Of a stretch of 60,000 nucleotides of DNA, positions 25,501-34,865 are shown one piece after another; position 1 is the stretch's first letter; each line of letters starts with the position of its first letter. Source of the DNA: Cristatella mucedo (lineage: Eukaryota > Bryozoa > Phylactolaemata > Cristatellidae); contig WPIO01000014.1 in NCBI GenBank assembly GCA_009760855.2, positions 2,170,001 through 2,230,000 on the forward strand. The letters run 5' to 3'. Below the pieces are notes generated by a model. The model searched no databases, was not told the origin of the DNA, and saw nothing but the letters and a program-made list of their open reading frames with translations. The translations under genes were made by a program, and so were the position numbers.

Positions 25501-28500
25501 TTCTAGACACAACATATACTTTAAAGGAAGTAGGATCAAATTCATTAGTGGTAAAATGCAGTGCCAACATCTAACTACGGTTAGTAGTAGCATGCACAGT
25601 GTCAGCACACACAAATGACAAATTACAAGAACCCAGCAAATGCTCTAAAGTTGTTAGCTTATTTTAAAATGCAGTTAGGTCAGGCGGTGTCGTGACATTA
25701 TTCGGAGTAAGTTCCCGGCTTTGAGGCTCGGTCTCCACGAGATTTGAGGTTGGTTCGAAGCATATGTTAGCGATTTTAGTCAGAAAAGCAGGCGGTACTA
25801 TGACTATCCTGGTAGGAAGTATTTTTTTTTCTACCGCAGCCAAAGAATGGGGGGCCTTAAAGTGAGTGACAGAACCTTAAATATAAATGTTATTCATTTG
25901 TATATAGCCCACGACCTCGGCTAGACCTTGGTTTGGGCGAGCACCCTAACCACTGGACCAAACCAGCGCACCTTGAAGTCGGTACGCTCTGCCATTGACA
26001 TGCTGCCTGCTTGCTGGGCTGTGCCGCAGTCAGTTTTGCCCTCCAGTTCCCCAGATGGCATAGAGACCCGCCGTGGTCCTCGAGGCTGTGGCCTGCGATC
26101 GCCTTAATCGGGCCAACATTGATCGTGAATCGGTGCTGTTAAACGCAGGCATAAAAAACTCGATCAGACTGCAACCAGTTGCGAGAGTGGTGCTGCGAAG
26201 CCGGCCGTTGTCACCGGCACTGAAAGGCCGCGAGCGGGCAGCGTTCCGGGTGCGCAGGACACGTTGCGTAGGCCGGGCTCAGGAGTCGCCTCTGCCGAAA
26301 GCCGAGCGCAGGATCCTGCAGCAGCAGCAGCGCCGGCAGCCGCGAGGACCGTGCAGCGGCACGGCAGCGTGTCCGGTGCCCACCCGGTTGGGGCCAGCAG
26401 CAGCGGGCCGGATCAAGCGCCTGGCAAGGTCGGCTACACCGGCTCGGGCACGCTGGACCGGCGCAAAAAGACCGCCGCTCGTCCAAGCGACGAGCCTGCC
26501 GCCGCGGCTCAAGTGCCGCCGGCAGCGCGCCCCGCGGGATCTCATCCCCTCAGCCCGTGCAGAGAGAAGGTGCCCGGAGCGAAGGCGGGCTGCGGCAGCA
26601 GCAGCTCGGCAGATACCGGCAGCGCCGAGCCACCCACGGACGACAGTGACGATGTGCTCACGTCCATGGACACGAGAGCTTCCGCCGCTGCATCCGCTCA
26701 CGTGGATCGGATGGGCACAGCAGCTCGGCATGCTCGCGGCTCGGCCAAGATGGCGCCAGCAGGCCGGCCCTACCCGTCTCAGGTCGACCCGGCGGCTGCA
26801 GGGCGACCGTTACAAGAGCAAGAGACGCTTACGGCTTGCTCACCCATAGCTGCCAATGGCGGTCTGTCGTGGGACTTGCTTCCAGAAGGTGCAGCCGTTG
26901 GGGAAAGGCTGAACAACGTTGCCGTTATAAGTCGTGCCCGCAACGGCAGCCACGGCGGCACTGGTCTGGATAATGGCGATGGCGGCTCACTTGCACCTGA
27001 CAACGTCCCGGTGCGCGACTCCACTCGGTGGAACCCAGGTGGTCGCTTTGCCAATGGTGTGGTGTAAGTAGAAGTCGTTGGACTAGCGATGCACCACAGT
27101 AGTGTGCTGCGCACGTGCCGGACGTTCTTGCAGCAGCAGCTTTTGCCTGTCGGTGTGCTAACTCTCTGGAGACGAGTCTAACCCGCATGCCAGCAGCCGG
27201 CTCCATGCGTTAGACGCTGCCGCTTGGGCTGGCAGACGTGCACGTGCTCGCATCAGGACTGCAGCTCATTTGAATCGGTCTCCTATTGCAACAACAGGGA
27301 GTACCTCTCGGTCTCCGCTGTCCTGTGCAGATCTTGGAGCGACGCTTCTTTTGCGTCGAAGGGTACCACTGAATCGTGTTCTCCCTTGGCTAAACTAGCA
27401 GCTTTGGGCTTGGCATTGTTAACCCTCATTTCGAATACCGGCTGGGTGCAGTAGTACCTGTGGCAATGGTGGTGGTTGTGGGCTGAAGCAATGAGCTTGG
27501 CAGCTACGGGTTACTGAGGCACAGCTTGCCCACCCACCCGGTCGTCCTTTTGTACGCGGTGAGGTTAATCCCTGTGGTGCCCCGTGAAATCTCGTGGTGT
27601 ATTGATACATGCATTGCGTTCAAGTCAGCAGTCGTTACTTCAGGTTCGGTCGTGCATGCTCTACCTTTCACTGGTACCTGTCTAACACGTGCCTTTGCTG
27701 AAAGTACTCGGCATCGCTACAAGCTTACGCAGCCAAAGTCTGTTAACCTTACCACAGCTTATCCGTGTTGCCTGCTTAACTGATTGGTAATGCATTTGAT
27801 CAAGGTACCGGTGGCGCAGTCATTGCATGTGTTCTGTCCCTTATGTAAGCTGCTTCATCTATTAAAATCAATCGTCGTTAGCAGCAGCAAGCCAGCAGAA
27901 GAACCAGATGACGCACAACCGATTCCAAATGCCGGAAATCAAGAGGATGCTGGCGATGACCTGTCGTCGGTGGCTGACGTAAAAGATCCTCAGGAATACA
28001 GGGAGATTTTTCAGCCTCGTTCTCGCCTTGCCGCATCACCTGCTGGTAGGGCTGTCATAGGCACCTGCTCTTGGAGAACGTTCGTTGCATTATTGAGTCT
28101 GCGGCAGCCCGAAGTTGTTACTTTTTCATTTTTCTTTTAGTGCCGGGGCCGACGAAGAAAGCAGAACCGTTTCCTGCACCTGCCGACGATGGTAAGCAAA
28201 GCAGAAGAATAAGGTCGGGCTGTGGGTTTGTTCGGGCCCAGCGATTATATTTGGCAGTTGCATGCTTGCTGAAAGCATTGGCTAAACCATAAGCGAGTGA
28301 ATATTCAAACTTCGGGGCACGATTTGAGGTGTGCTTGTACAATAGGTGGTGGCAGGCTTGGGTGTCATGACATTGCTTTTGTAGTTCTGTGCTGGCGGCA
28401 TGCCGAGCTGCTAGTGCAAGTCGGCATCTCTAACTAATGGTACTAGTGGCTAGGATCCGGCGCTTTCACTGCCGTGGCCCGGGTTCGATTCCCGGCTAGG

Positions 28501-31500
28501 GAGCAAAGTTTTTTCAATTGCATTTCACTTTACAGCAAATGTAAAGCGCCTAGAGAGAGATTAAGTTCTCTGAGGGCGCTTTATCAGGTGAATTATTACT
28601 ATTATTATTATTATTATTATTATTACTTAAATTACTGTCATTGGGCATCATTGGATGCAGCCACACTCTTTTCGGTAGGACTTGCTTCTCTGGCCACCTC
28701 CACTCTAAAAAAACATAGCGCCAGGTTTTTCTTTATTCCTGCTGTGACACAGTGAAGTGCTTCTCTAACTAATCGGAGGCAAGCTGACAGTCGTCGTGCA
28801 GCTATATGGAAACTGAGCTGGCTGTGTACATAGGAGATAAAAATAATTTACCAGTACACAAAGGAAACAACCATGCAGTGGAATTTGTGGCTGACAGGTG
28901 CTTATTTTTGGTGCTTTGCTTGTGTGTTTGCAGCTGACGATTCTCTTACTTTCGTGTATTGCGAGTCATTGTCCTCCTCCCAAAATGAAGGCTGCAAATC
29001 AGCCGTCAGGCCGTCATACTTTGATAAGAGAGAGTTGGTCAGTTGGGCAGACATGGGACTGAATTCGTTGGTTGCAGGCTAGCACAGCATGCAATGCTGC
29101 GGCATGCAATGCTGAGTTGAGTGAGCGATCCGTGATGGCACACTAGGTAAGGCGGTTGCTTTCACGACCTCGGTCCCGTGGTCGTGGGTTCGATTCCTGC
29201 GGTGGGCGATCCTTTATCGCCACTGCAAGCGGTGGTGAAGGCCGTCAAGGCTCTTCTGTCGCTATACCAAAAGAGGCTTTTTAATCAGCTAGGATTTCTT
29301 TATTTATTTTGCGATGTTTGGTCGAGCTGCTTTGTGCTGGTTACACAAAGGCACGCGTAGGGTTGGGATAATTTGCACGCAGCATTGTTGTAGAGCAAAC
29401 ACTCTTTTGGCCATGCTTGCTCGTTTGCTGTCTCTTATTAGCCGAGCATCGTCGATGTCGTGCCACTTGGTTACCCTTTCAGGCTACGGGGCAAGTCCTG
29501 GTTCGGCTGCCGGTCCTGCCAGCTCGGCAGCTGCTGGGGATTACTTGGCCGTGAGTGGTGCTCCACTCCGCGCTCTCTAGCGATCGAGCATTGGCTGCCG
29601 GGTAGCTTTGATTTACCTGCGCTGCTTGCTCCGCGTGTGTGCCGTGTGCGCAGAGTGGACCGGGATGCCGATGGCCTGCACGCCACTAAAACCGGTGACT
29701 GGCTGCAGTGCTCTGCGAGGCTGCTGTGTGCTGTGCAGTCGCCAAAGGGTGAGCGCGCACGTGCGCGCGAGCTTTTCCTGCTGCTTTGCAGAAAGTGGCA
29801 CCACCCGCCGGACCCATGCCACCGCAGGGCAGGGCAGCTCAGCAAACCGCTGCCGCTCCTGATGAAGAGGAGACATTAGCTGGAATGAACCGCGGGCACG
29901 ATGCAATGATCTCGGCCCTGGCGAAACGCAACAAGCATCTGCAGATTGTTCGTGCGATGTGGTCCTCTGGGAATATAAAGGTCTAGCCGGCTAGCTGCTT
30001 TGTTTTTGGACGACTCTCACTAGTTACATACAGTGCCCGCCCTGGCTCGTACACCACGCACACACACTGTACGGTTCGGCTTTTCTTTATTTTGCAGTCT
30101 GCCATCGACTCTGCAATACACATGAAAGATGACTCTGTCATAGTTGACCTGTTGAACGTGCTAAATCTTAAGCCGTGAGTAACCTTTCAAGATTGGTCTT
30201 CTTCAGCGTATTTCAGCAGTAAACGAGCAATTGGCTTTCTGATCTCGTCCCACTTGTAGCACCTCGTGGGACTTGGACGTGTGCGCAATACTTCTCCCGA
30301 GGCTGTCGGACTTGCTGGCGACGAAGTATGAAAGGTACGTACGGTCTTTTCTGTCATTTCGTGGCAGAGCGTGTTTCTTTATCTCACTTTCTTTCTAAGC
30401 CGGTGTGAAAATGTGTTGGGCTTTCCTTTTTTCAGCACCTTTCTGCCGTGGCAGCAATGGCTTTGCTTGATCGAATGCTGACATTCACTTGTGAAGCCCT
30501 AGTTGCACTACAGTGAACCTGGCATAGGAAAAACACGGTGTCTGTATTGTTTGTCACCATCATCAGGTGTGTGTCAGTAGTGACTGGCATAACTAATGTA
30601 CGAAATGTATTGAATGTAACTAATAACTTATGTATTGAATCAAAACTGTAGGCAGATTTCAACCGTATGGCCTTCAAGTACCCGTGAGAATGTATGTTTG
30701 TCTTTGATGAACCTTTTTGACAGTTGAGATGATAGTTCAGAGTGCTCTACATTCTCATTATGATTTTTCGTAGCTGAACGGTTTCATCCTTTAAGGGTAA
30801 TGAGTTGACCGTGTTTTTTAGTGCCAAAAAGGGCACCGTGGCCATTAATGCTCTGCATCATTGTGGCAACTAGTGGTTTCAGCCTAATTTCCTATCGCAC
30901 TAATTATACTCTTGTCGTTGTAGTTACATCCAGGTTGCTTGTGCAGCCTTAAGACTTATTCTAAAGAACTTTGCTCCAATTATTAAGCAGAACATGAATT
31001 CACCACCGTCAATTGGTATCGATATCTCGAGAGAGGAGAGGTACGTTGCTGCAAACTCAGCCCATCTTGTTGAGCATGGAGAGCTGGCTGGTGCCTTTAG
31101 TGCTATTGCATGCAGGTAGAAGTATTGTGCTGTCAAAATATAGTCTATTTGGGGTCATTGATAGCCGAACTTACTTGAGAGCTGGTGCACATAGAAGGTT
31201 TCTAAAACGATCAGAAAGCCAAGCACGAGGCCACTCGAGGCCTGTATTTTCTAACTAATGCAAAAAGCTAGCAAAAAAAGTCCACTGTTTTTGCAGGCTT
31301 GCACGTTTCTTGCCGTTTCAGCTTCCCTTGGGGTTTGACCGGGAACTAAAGATTGCTGGTGGATGTCCTGATGGAGATGGCATTTTGTGCTCCTATTCCT
31401 CTTCCTTCCCCCCCCCCCCCGGCAAACAGCTTGTGGGCTCTGTTTTTAAAGGTCATTTCGACGTATTTAATTTCTAGTCCTTAGGCAGGCGGCCTTATTT

Positions 31501-32879
31501 TAACGCATTTGAGGGTCACTTTGTCTACTATGGAGTTGCTCACTTGTTTCAAACGAAGTGGAATCACTTGTACTCTGTGGTGTACTGTGCACAGAACAGT
31601 GACTATATTCCACAGGCATTCATTGAGGGGCTGCATGGTTGATGCCTGTGACTTGAGGTCATTGCCGCTGTTTAACAAGGACGTCAGAGATACGAGTGAC
31701 AGTTCTAATGCAGTTGCATTTCTATGGCTCAATACATAAACACGTCGGAAAAGGAATTTAATCGTGTGTGACGGATTTAAACCTTAGTGAAACTGCTTCC
31801 TTTCTATTGCATCTATGAACGTGATTGAGCCTCGTGTGCCCCGAACCATGTTCGTAAAGGCTTTAAGGTTGGCAGAGCAATTCTGTGGCTTTAGGGCAGG
31901 CGTGATTAATTTAAGCAGCAGCACAATTAGCGAAATTTCGAGCGCAACGGAAAGATACATACTGTAAAATGTTTAGTTGGTGGAGGTCGAACGGCCCAAA
32001 GTTTTGCCGTTCGGGGATTTTATCAATTCTATCCCACTTTTGTGCCTCACTGTGGGCTGGGTTCATCCCTCTGAAAGAAGACTGCCGTGGCCCTTGCGGC
32101 TACCATGAACATCGTCGAGCGTCAGGATGGATGGATGGCCCCCCACTGAATGAATAGTATCATCAGCCATCTCTGTCATGCAAAGGGGCTCTTTGTGGTT
32201 TTGCGTGACCCAAAAAAAGTATTGAGGTCGCTTGAACTGGTGGCAGCTATTTTTTCCATTGGCTAGTCAGTGCAGCAAACAAACAAAATTAAGAGAAGAG
32301 GTAAGCGAGAGAAGAGTTTAGAGGCCGAACTTGTCTGCCATCATTCCAAAAGACATCGGATACCCTCATTCATTAGGCATGAACGAAGCCAGCCAAATTG
32401 CAGGACACACTTTTGAGGTATATTGTGTAATAGGTGCTAGAAATTTCCCTGGTACGAGAATTAAGTTGTCTTTTACAATGAGCACTTCAACGTCGTTGCA
32501 AATTCCCTCTTTTCTGGTATTGACCGTGCAGGAATTGTGGCCCCTTCGATTTATGCATATAGGGTATTTAAAGGTAGTCTGTTAATACGTCTTCCCTCAC
32601 ATCTCGGAGACACCGTCTGAGTAGCAATATTCGATGCTAGAAAAGCCAGAGCATTTCTTTTGACGAGAACTAAGCGATTTTGCTGAATGGTGGGGCTTTT
32701 TAAGTGCATGTTTGAAGTGGCCATGTCCGAGTCTTGATTGGCCTCATACCTTGCTTTCCACGGCATTTTCTCATTTTTAGCAGCTGTTTTTCGTGCAATT
32801 ATGGCCCTACCGGTGCTCGAAAATGACCACTGCTGTGCCTGCGATATGTCTGAGTGTGCACCAGGCCAAAGCTCCGAGT

Positions 32880-32933
<54 letters not shown>

Positions 32934-32940
32934 CCTCCCT

Positions 32941-32979
<39 letters not shown>

Positions 32980-33241
32980 CCTCCCTCCCTCCGTGTGTGT
33001 GTGTGTGTGTGTGTGCGTGCGTGCTGTGTGCAGTTTTCACCTTTGCAAGTTACCCAGTGCTGCGCAAGTTTCAAGTTGCTACTTGCACTCTTGATGTTCT
33101 AGGCATCGGAAGTGCAAAGGATGCTACAAATCTTTAATGGACATACGGCTGCAATTGGAAACTAAGCAGCAGCAGACTTATGGCGGAAAGCTGGCCGGTA
33201 CTTTCAGGGAGCTGCAGCTGCTGATAAATAACCTCGACTGA
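8586..33241 (+). CDS. KATNB1: Katanin p80 WD40-containing subunit B1, 19 exons
   Basis: Exons: 8586-8616, 8803-8933, 12067-12184, 14553-14653, 15952-15993, 16244-16443, 19811-19882, 20043-20193, 21132-21185, 24239-24354, 26149-27063, 27882-28045, 28141-28191, 29483-29550, 29792-29980, 30098-30174, 30260-30334, 30924-31040, 33103-33241. Every junction is GT-AG, phases are continuous, and the total of 2811 nt gives 936 residues; human KATNB1 is about 655. The product is the non-catalytic katanin subunit that targets the p60 AAA ATPase to centrosomes and microtubules. Residues 1-300 form the WD40 propeller ([42 protein letters not shown]). Residues 301-755 form a low-complexity linker with [10 protein letters not shown] and [10 protein letters not shown] motifs. 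The con80 region runs from about 755 to 936 and ends [13 protein letters not shown]. The start is fixed by the conserved first exon ending AWKLQ. The exon 11 acceptor and the 27882 acceptor are the least certain edges. Introns hold most of the local transposon debris. Confidence 0.95.
9597..9672 (-). repeat. Degenerate LINE/SINE 3' tail
   Basis: An (AAT)n run followed by a GAGCACCCTGTGAGATCTTTTC...GGCACT pattern is the reverse complement of the hairpin tail, heavily mutated. It lies in katanin intron 2. The call rests on spacing and partial matches only. Confidence 0.4.
10085..10310 (+). repeat. Dispersed repeat C, copy 1
   Basis: The segment shares an ordered set of blocks with 49545-49795: GCTACTCAC, CTGACTACC/CTGGCTACC, GGCTTTGGGTGCGCTATAGAAACTC, and CTTTGTGGAGTTACAGA. 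A minus-strand copy with the last two blocks lies at 34755-34865. No coding potential is recognised. The shape (a 3' segment with an AGGCTTTGAGTGCGCTATACAAA core) suggests another retroposon tail, but no head was found. It lies in katanin intron 2. Confidence 0.6.
11771..11912 (+). mobile_element. tRNA-derived SINE-B copy
   Basis: The tRNA-like head has an A-box-like TCTAGCCGTTAAGG and a B-box-like GGGCTCGAGCCCC. It is followed by ATATGTGAAGCGCC, AGAGATTAAGTTCTCT, GGGCGCTATATAAATGAATTATAT. This is a nearly complete copy and closely matches 41581-41722. It sits in katanin intron 2, about 155 bp before exon 3. Confidence 0.8.
12478..12610 (+). repeat. 19-bp minisatellite, seven units
   Basis: Seven tandem units of GTGACTCTTGAYGGCAGCA occur with one or two variable positions: two units have GACGG, two GATGG, two GGTGG, and the last GATGG. 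The period is not a multiple of three, so the minus-strand open frame across it is accidental. It lies in katanin intron 3. Confidence 0.9.
12750..13436 (+). mobile_element. 5'-truncated LINE with inverted second tail (copy 3)
   Basis: Frame-shifted pieces of the ORF2 C-terminus are visible ([50 protein letters not shown]). They end in FSGSL and a stop at 13134-13136, then the 3' UTR. At 13280-13345 a tail in minus orientation (AATAAT...GGCGCTTTACG) is followed at once by the normal plus-strand tail at 13350-13436. The two form a large imperfect palindrome. The element is in katanin intron 3. Confidence 0.82.
13519..13590. repeat. (TC)n microsatellite
   Basis: An uninterrupted CT dinucleotide run of about 72 bp lies in katanin intron 3. 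Open frames of Arg-Glu or Ser-Leu repeats across it are artefacts. Confidence 0.95.
14340..14548 (+). mobile_element. LINE 3' UTR and tail abutting katanin exon 4
   Basis: The segment has the LINE 3' UTR blocks CATGCTGCCACTAACCATATTTACATG and TGACCCTGTGCATGTCA, then TTTACAGCATATGTAAAGTGCCTAGAAA, a degraded hairpin, and (ATT)n ending at about 14546. The exon 4 acceptor TTTGTAG starts immediately after, so the tail supplies the T-rich tract before the splice site. Confidence 0.75.
16950..18180 (-). pseudogene. Decayed copy of an uncharacterised multi-copy invertebrate protein family
   Basis: On the minus strand, frame-shifted pieces read in order [78 protein letters not shown] and [18 protein letters not shown], then [20 protein letters not shown] and [10 protein letters not shown] recognise this order (HNGNK, DFKM, WEPLVDP, PPLHIKLGL, EEQGERFHQDI, NENMMGDY) as a poorly characterised family with many copies in arthropod genomes. 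Stops and at least three frameshifts show that this copy is dead. It lies antisense in katanin intron 6 and no introns interrupt it, which suggests a retrocopy or a mobile origin. The identification is from memory. Confidence 0.7.
20970..21014 (+). repeat. 15-bp triplicated repeat
   Basis: Three tandem copies of TTCGAGAACAAAACC, the third ending in CTCC, lie in katanin intron 8, about 120 bp before exon 9. Confidence 0.85.
22790..23690 (+). mobile_element. Decayed Tc1/mariner transposase
   Basis: Broken plus-strand frames read in Tc1-like order. First comes an N-terminal helix-turn-helix-like [18 protein letters not shown] region near 22815-22905. Then come [19 protein letters not shown] at about 23279-23335, [12 protein letters not shown] near 23408-23444, [14 protein letters not shown] near 23452, and a [14 protein letters not shown] block that matches the W-P-S-x-S-P-D-L-N-P-I-E position in shape only. 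Frameshifts and stops throughout mean it is inactive. It lies in katanin intron 9. Terminal inverted repeats were not located. Confidence 0.6.
23898..24055 (+). mobile_element. SINE-A-like tRNA-derived copy, divergent
   Basis: It has a perfect A-box-like TAGCCTAGTGGTAAGG and a B-box-like GGGTTTGAGCCC. These precede ACCTTTTATTGACCACTGC, GGTGGGGATAGCCGTCAAGGCTCTT and CTATGCAAATGAAGCTGTT, which align with the SINE-A body at 29135-29295. It ends about 185 bp before katanin exon 10. Confidence 0.7.
25111..25195 (-). repeat. LINE/SINE 3' tail, reverse orientation
   Basis: (AAT)n is followed by GCATTTGTATAGCACC, AGAGAATTTAATATCTC and GGCACTTTGCATTTGCTGTAAAG, the reverse complement of the hairpin tail. 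The stem reads AGTGCC/GGTGCT, so pairing is kept through a G-T pair. It lies in katanin intron 10. Confidence 0.75.
25449..25880 (-). mobile_element. 5'-truncated LINE, C-terminal region (copy 4)
   Basis: From its 3' end it has (AAT)n, a hairpin tail with GTGTAGCATCATAAGAGAATC, the 3' UTR with GTAGCATGCACAGTGTCAGCA, and an ORF2 C-terminus recognisable by alignment with 53985-54945 (blocks GTCAGGCGGTGTCGTGAC, AAGTTCCCGGCTTTGAGG, CGGTCTCCACGAGATTTGAGG). Its 5' side is interrupted by a SINE-B piece at 25890. It lies in katanin intron 10. Confidence 0.7.
25890..25972 (-). mobile_element. SINE-B fragment with internal deletion
   Basis: The reverse complement gives the SINE-B head (TGGTTTGGTCCAGTGGTTAGG, CTAGCCGAGGTCGTGGGCT) joined straight to the distal tail GCTATATACAAATGAATA. 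The hairpin between them is deleted. It lies about 175 bp upstream of katanin exon 11. Confidence 0.65.
26149..27063 (+). other. KATNB1: KATNB1 exon 11: GC-rich 305-codon linker exon
   Basis: A single 915-nt exon contributes about a third of the protein, roughly residues 339-643. The frame is set by the phase from exon 10 (2 nt carried) and by the clear donor GGT|GTAAGT at 27064. It is rich in Ala, Gly, Pro, Ser, Arg and Asp, with runs such as AAAAAPAAA and GSSSSAD, and it carries no recognisable domain. GC content is far above that of its flanks. The 5' edge is the weakest call: the acceptor AAACGCAG at 26147-26148 keeps phase and follows stops in this frame at 26105, 26120 and 26126, and another acceptor at 26178 would also fit. 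A 258-codon open frame in another frame (26073-26849) is a by-product of the composition. Confidence 0.75.
28427..28620 (+). mobile_element. tRNA-Glu-headed retroposon with LINE tail
   Basis: Positions 28427-28502 match a tRNA-Glu(UUC) gene: GTGGCTAGGATCCGGCGC, an anticodon loop CTTTCAC, GGCCCGGGTTCGATTCCCGG, and the 3' acceptor strand CTAGGGA followed by GCA. The 5' acceptor side is disturbed (TCTCTAACTAATGGTA in place of TCCCTAGTGGT), so a working tRNA gene is unlikely. It runs straight into TTTTTTCAATTGCATTTCACTTTACAGCAAATGTAAAGCGCC, the LINE 3' tail, and (ATT)n. It is either a young SINE family or a one-off template-switch chimera. It is in katanin intron 13. Confidence 0.82.
29135..29295 (+). 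mobile_element. tRNA-derived SINE-A copy
   Basis: An A-box-like TGGCACACTAGGTAAGG and a B box GGGTTCGATTCCTGC are followed by two small hairpins (GGGCGATCCTTTATCGCC and CCACTGCAAGCGGTGG). A body then ends in CTTTTTAATCAGCTAGGAT. The copy closely matches 35466-35624 and 38652-38812. It has no (ATT)n tail or LINE hairpin. It lies in katanin intron 13. Confidence 0.85.
29792..33241 (+). other. KATNB1: KATNB1 exons 15-19: con80 domain
   Basis: These exons code for about residues 739-936. Landmarks are [87 protein letters not shown] and the terminal [13 protein letters not shown]. All have clear counterparts in vertebrate p80. This domain binds the p60 N-terminal domain and microtubule-end partners. 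The final exon follows a long intron with a CT/GT microsatellite and ends at the TGA at 33239-33241. Confidence 0.93.
32880..33030. repeat. Compound (CT)n/(CCCT)n/(GT)n microsatellite
   Basis: A pyrimidine-only tract runs to about 32992, followed by a GT run with some GC steps. It ends 70 bp upstream of the last katanin exon. The long open frames over it on both strands are repeat artefacts. Confidence 0.95.
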
Positions 33242-33752
33242 AAGAAGCTTCGCCTGTCCAGGCAGCTTCCTCAGTGACGGCCTACTTTCGTATCTCGCTC
33301 ATCAGCTCATGCACGTGCTCCTGCATGTCCTCAGCTTTAATGCACGGTCGGTGCGCTGACGGCGTAGTATTCTACGACGGCAGTTATAGTGCTCTGCTTT
33401 TGCACTCTGCCTGCCTAGCTGCTGAGATTTTAAAATTGGCTCGGGGAAGCACAGTGGAAGTAAGGCCCCTCCCTACCCGATCTCCCCCGTGGCAACTGAC
33501 GGTCCTCCTCGGAGCCGTGATGGCCTTGCTTGTCCGGCGGCATGCAGTCTGTGCAAGCAGCTCCTCGGCTCAGTTGCCATTATGAGTATCGTTTACGATG
33601 ACAACGCTTACACATTCGTGGCACATTTACTGTCACAGCATACTTGGGTTGTGTGTCACATGCATTAACGCGGGAATTCGGATTCCGTGTGAGCTCCCTG
33701 TATCAGAGGAGCTTATTTTGGCTTTTGGGCATGGTCAGCCTTGTGTAATAGT

Positions 33753-33758
33753 AATAAA
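33753..33758 (+). promoter_or_regulatory. KATNB1: Candidate poly(A) signal AATAAA for KATNB1
   Basis: A canonical AATAAA lies 512 nt after the katanin stop codon and is followed by a GT-rich stretch (TGTTTTGTTGG). I did not notice a canonical AATAAA closer to the stop. Confidence 0.4.
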
Positions 33759-34754
33759 TGTTTTGTTGGCCGCACTCTTTGGTTGTGATCATCATGCTGT
33801 TGCAATATCGTTCGTACGTGCCAGGCTCGTCTGCCCGAGTGGTGCTGTGCATGCGTGTGCGTGGTGGTACCCGGTGAGTCACAGGCCACGTGGCAACCAG
33901 TTTTAAGCTATTTAATCGTCTTGGGGTGCAGCATTTGCCTGAATGTGAGTTCAATTCCACTGGAGCCTTGCTCTTGAGGCCGTGGAGCGAGTTCTGGGCG
34001 GCGTGCTGCTGCTTCACCGTGACAGAAGCACTGGGCCCGTACAGCTAAGTAGCATTGGCGAGGGTTTTGGCAGAGTGGGGGCCATTCAAGGCTGACTGCC
34101 GTGTCCACTGATTGCATTTTTTTCATTTAAGCTCTCACTTCTCTTGCCAACTAAGGCGCTTGGCAATATTTGACCCCGAGCTACCACGTAAGCACCATCG
34201 CCACGTCCATGTGAAGCAGATAATTTTCTAGGCCGGCAGCATCGCATCTCAAGTGCATACCAGCAGATCAGAAGCTGAACCGGGCGACACAACATGAGGA
34301 TCTTCGTTGCCAGAACCGTAAGCCAGCGTGCTGTCGAAAGCTTGGCTTCGATCGCATCACGGCATAATTGGCCACAGCTAGTCTGTAAGCCGACGATGTC
34401 ACTGTCTAGCAGCTCAGCACATCTGAGCGTGCTCGGATGTTCTCAAAATTAACTGTGCTAGAACTGCCACTAGTTGGCAGAGTAGTTTCGATGAGAGCGA
34501 GTTAATGCCAATGGAGCTAACTTGAAGAACGGCCTGGTTAAAGTCAGGGCAAACACAGGTTCAAACGGCGAGTCATGCTTCGTAACTACTTGAATTTTCG
34601 GTGTATATATCGCCAATTCTGGGGGCTTACCAAGACTTACGGGAAGGCTTAACAAAAGACAAAGCAGCCAAACATGGTTCTACTTCTTGGCCAAGACTTG
34701 GAAAAATACGACCAAATCATAGGCGCTGTCAAAGGCAGCCTTCTTTATTGCTTT

Positions 34755-34865
34755 GTAACGCAATGTATCTCCATCTGTAACTCCACAAAGTCGATGTGGG
34801 TGTTACACTGGACAATTTTGTATAGCGAACTCAAAGCCTAAGCGGCTTTCGGTACACATTCGATA
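34755..34865 (-). repeat. Dispersed repeat C, copy 2 (reverse)
   Basis: The reverse complement reads ACCGAAAGCCGCTTAGGCTTT, GAGTTCGCTATACAAAA, and GACTTTGTGGAGTTACAGATGG, matching the distal half of the copies at 10085 and 49545. Confidence 0.65.

Noticed and set aside
26073-26849. 258-codon plus-strand open frame overlapping katanin exon 11, and a 150-codon minus-strand frame in the same place
   Set aside because: The stretch is GC-rich and so poor in stop codons in all frames. The phase from exon 10 and the donor at 27064 select the other frame, and the rejected products are Arg/Pro/Ala-rich with no conserved motif.
28427-28502. Functional tRNA-Glu gene
   Set aside because: The 5' acceptor strand does not pair cleanly with the intact 3' strand, there is an extra base before the D-stem, and a LINE tail follows immediately, so a retroposed head is more likely.
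28937-29037. Possible extra katanin exon after TTTGCAG with a GTCAGT donor
   Set aside because: It would enter in phase 1 but leave in phase 0, breaking the frame of the following exon (29483-29550), and its translation has no counterpart in p80. Exons 13 and 14 join directly in phase.
32738-33137. Several Ser-Leu or Arg-Glu rich open frames on both strands
   Set aside because: They are translations of the CT/GT microsatellite. The same applies to frames over 13519-13590 and 48899-48995.
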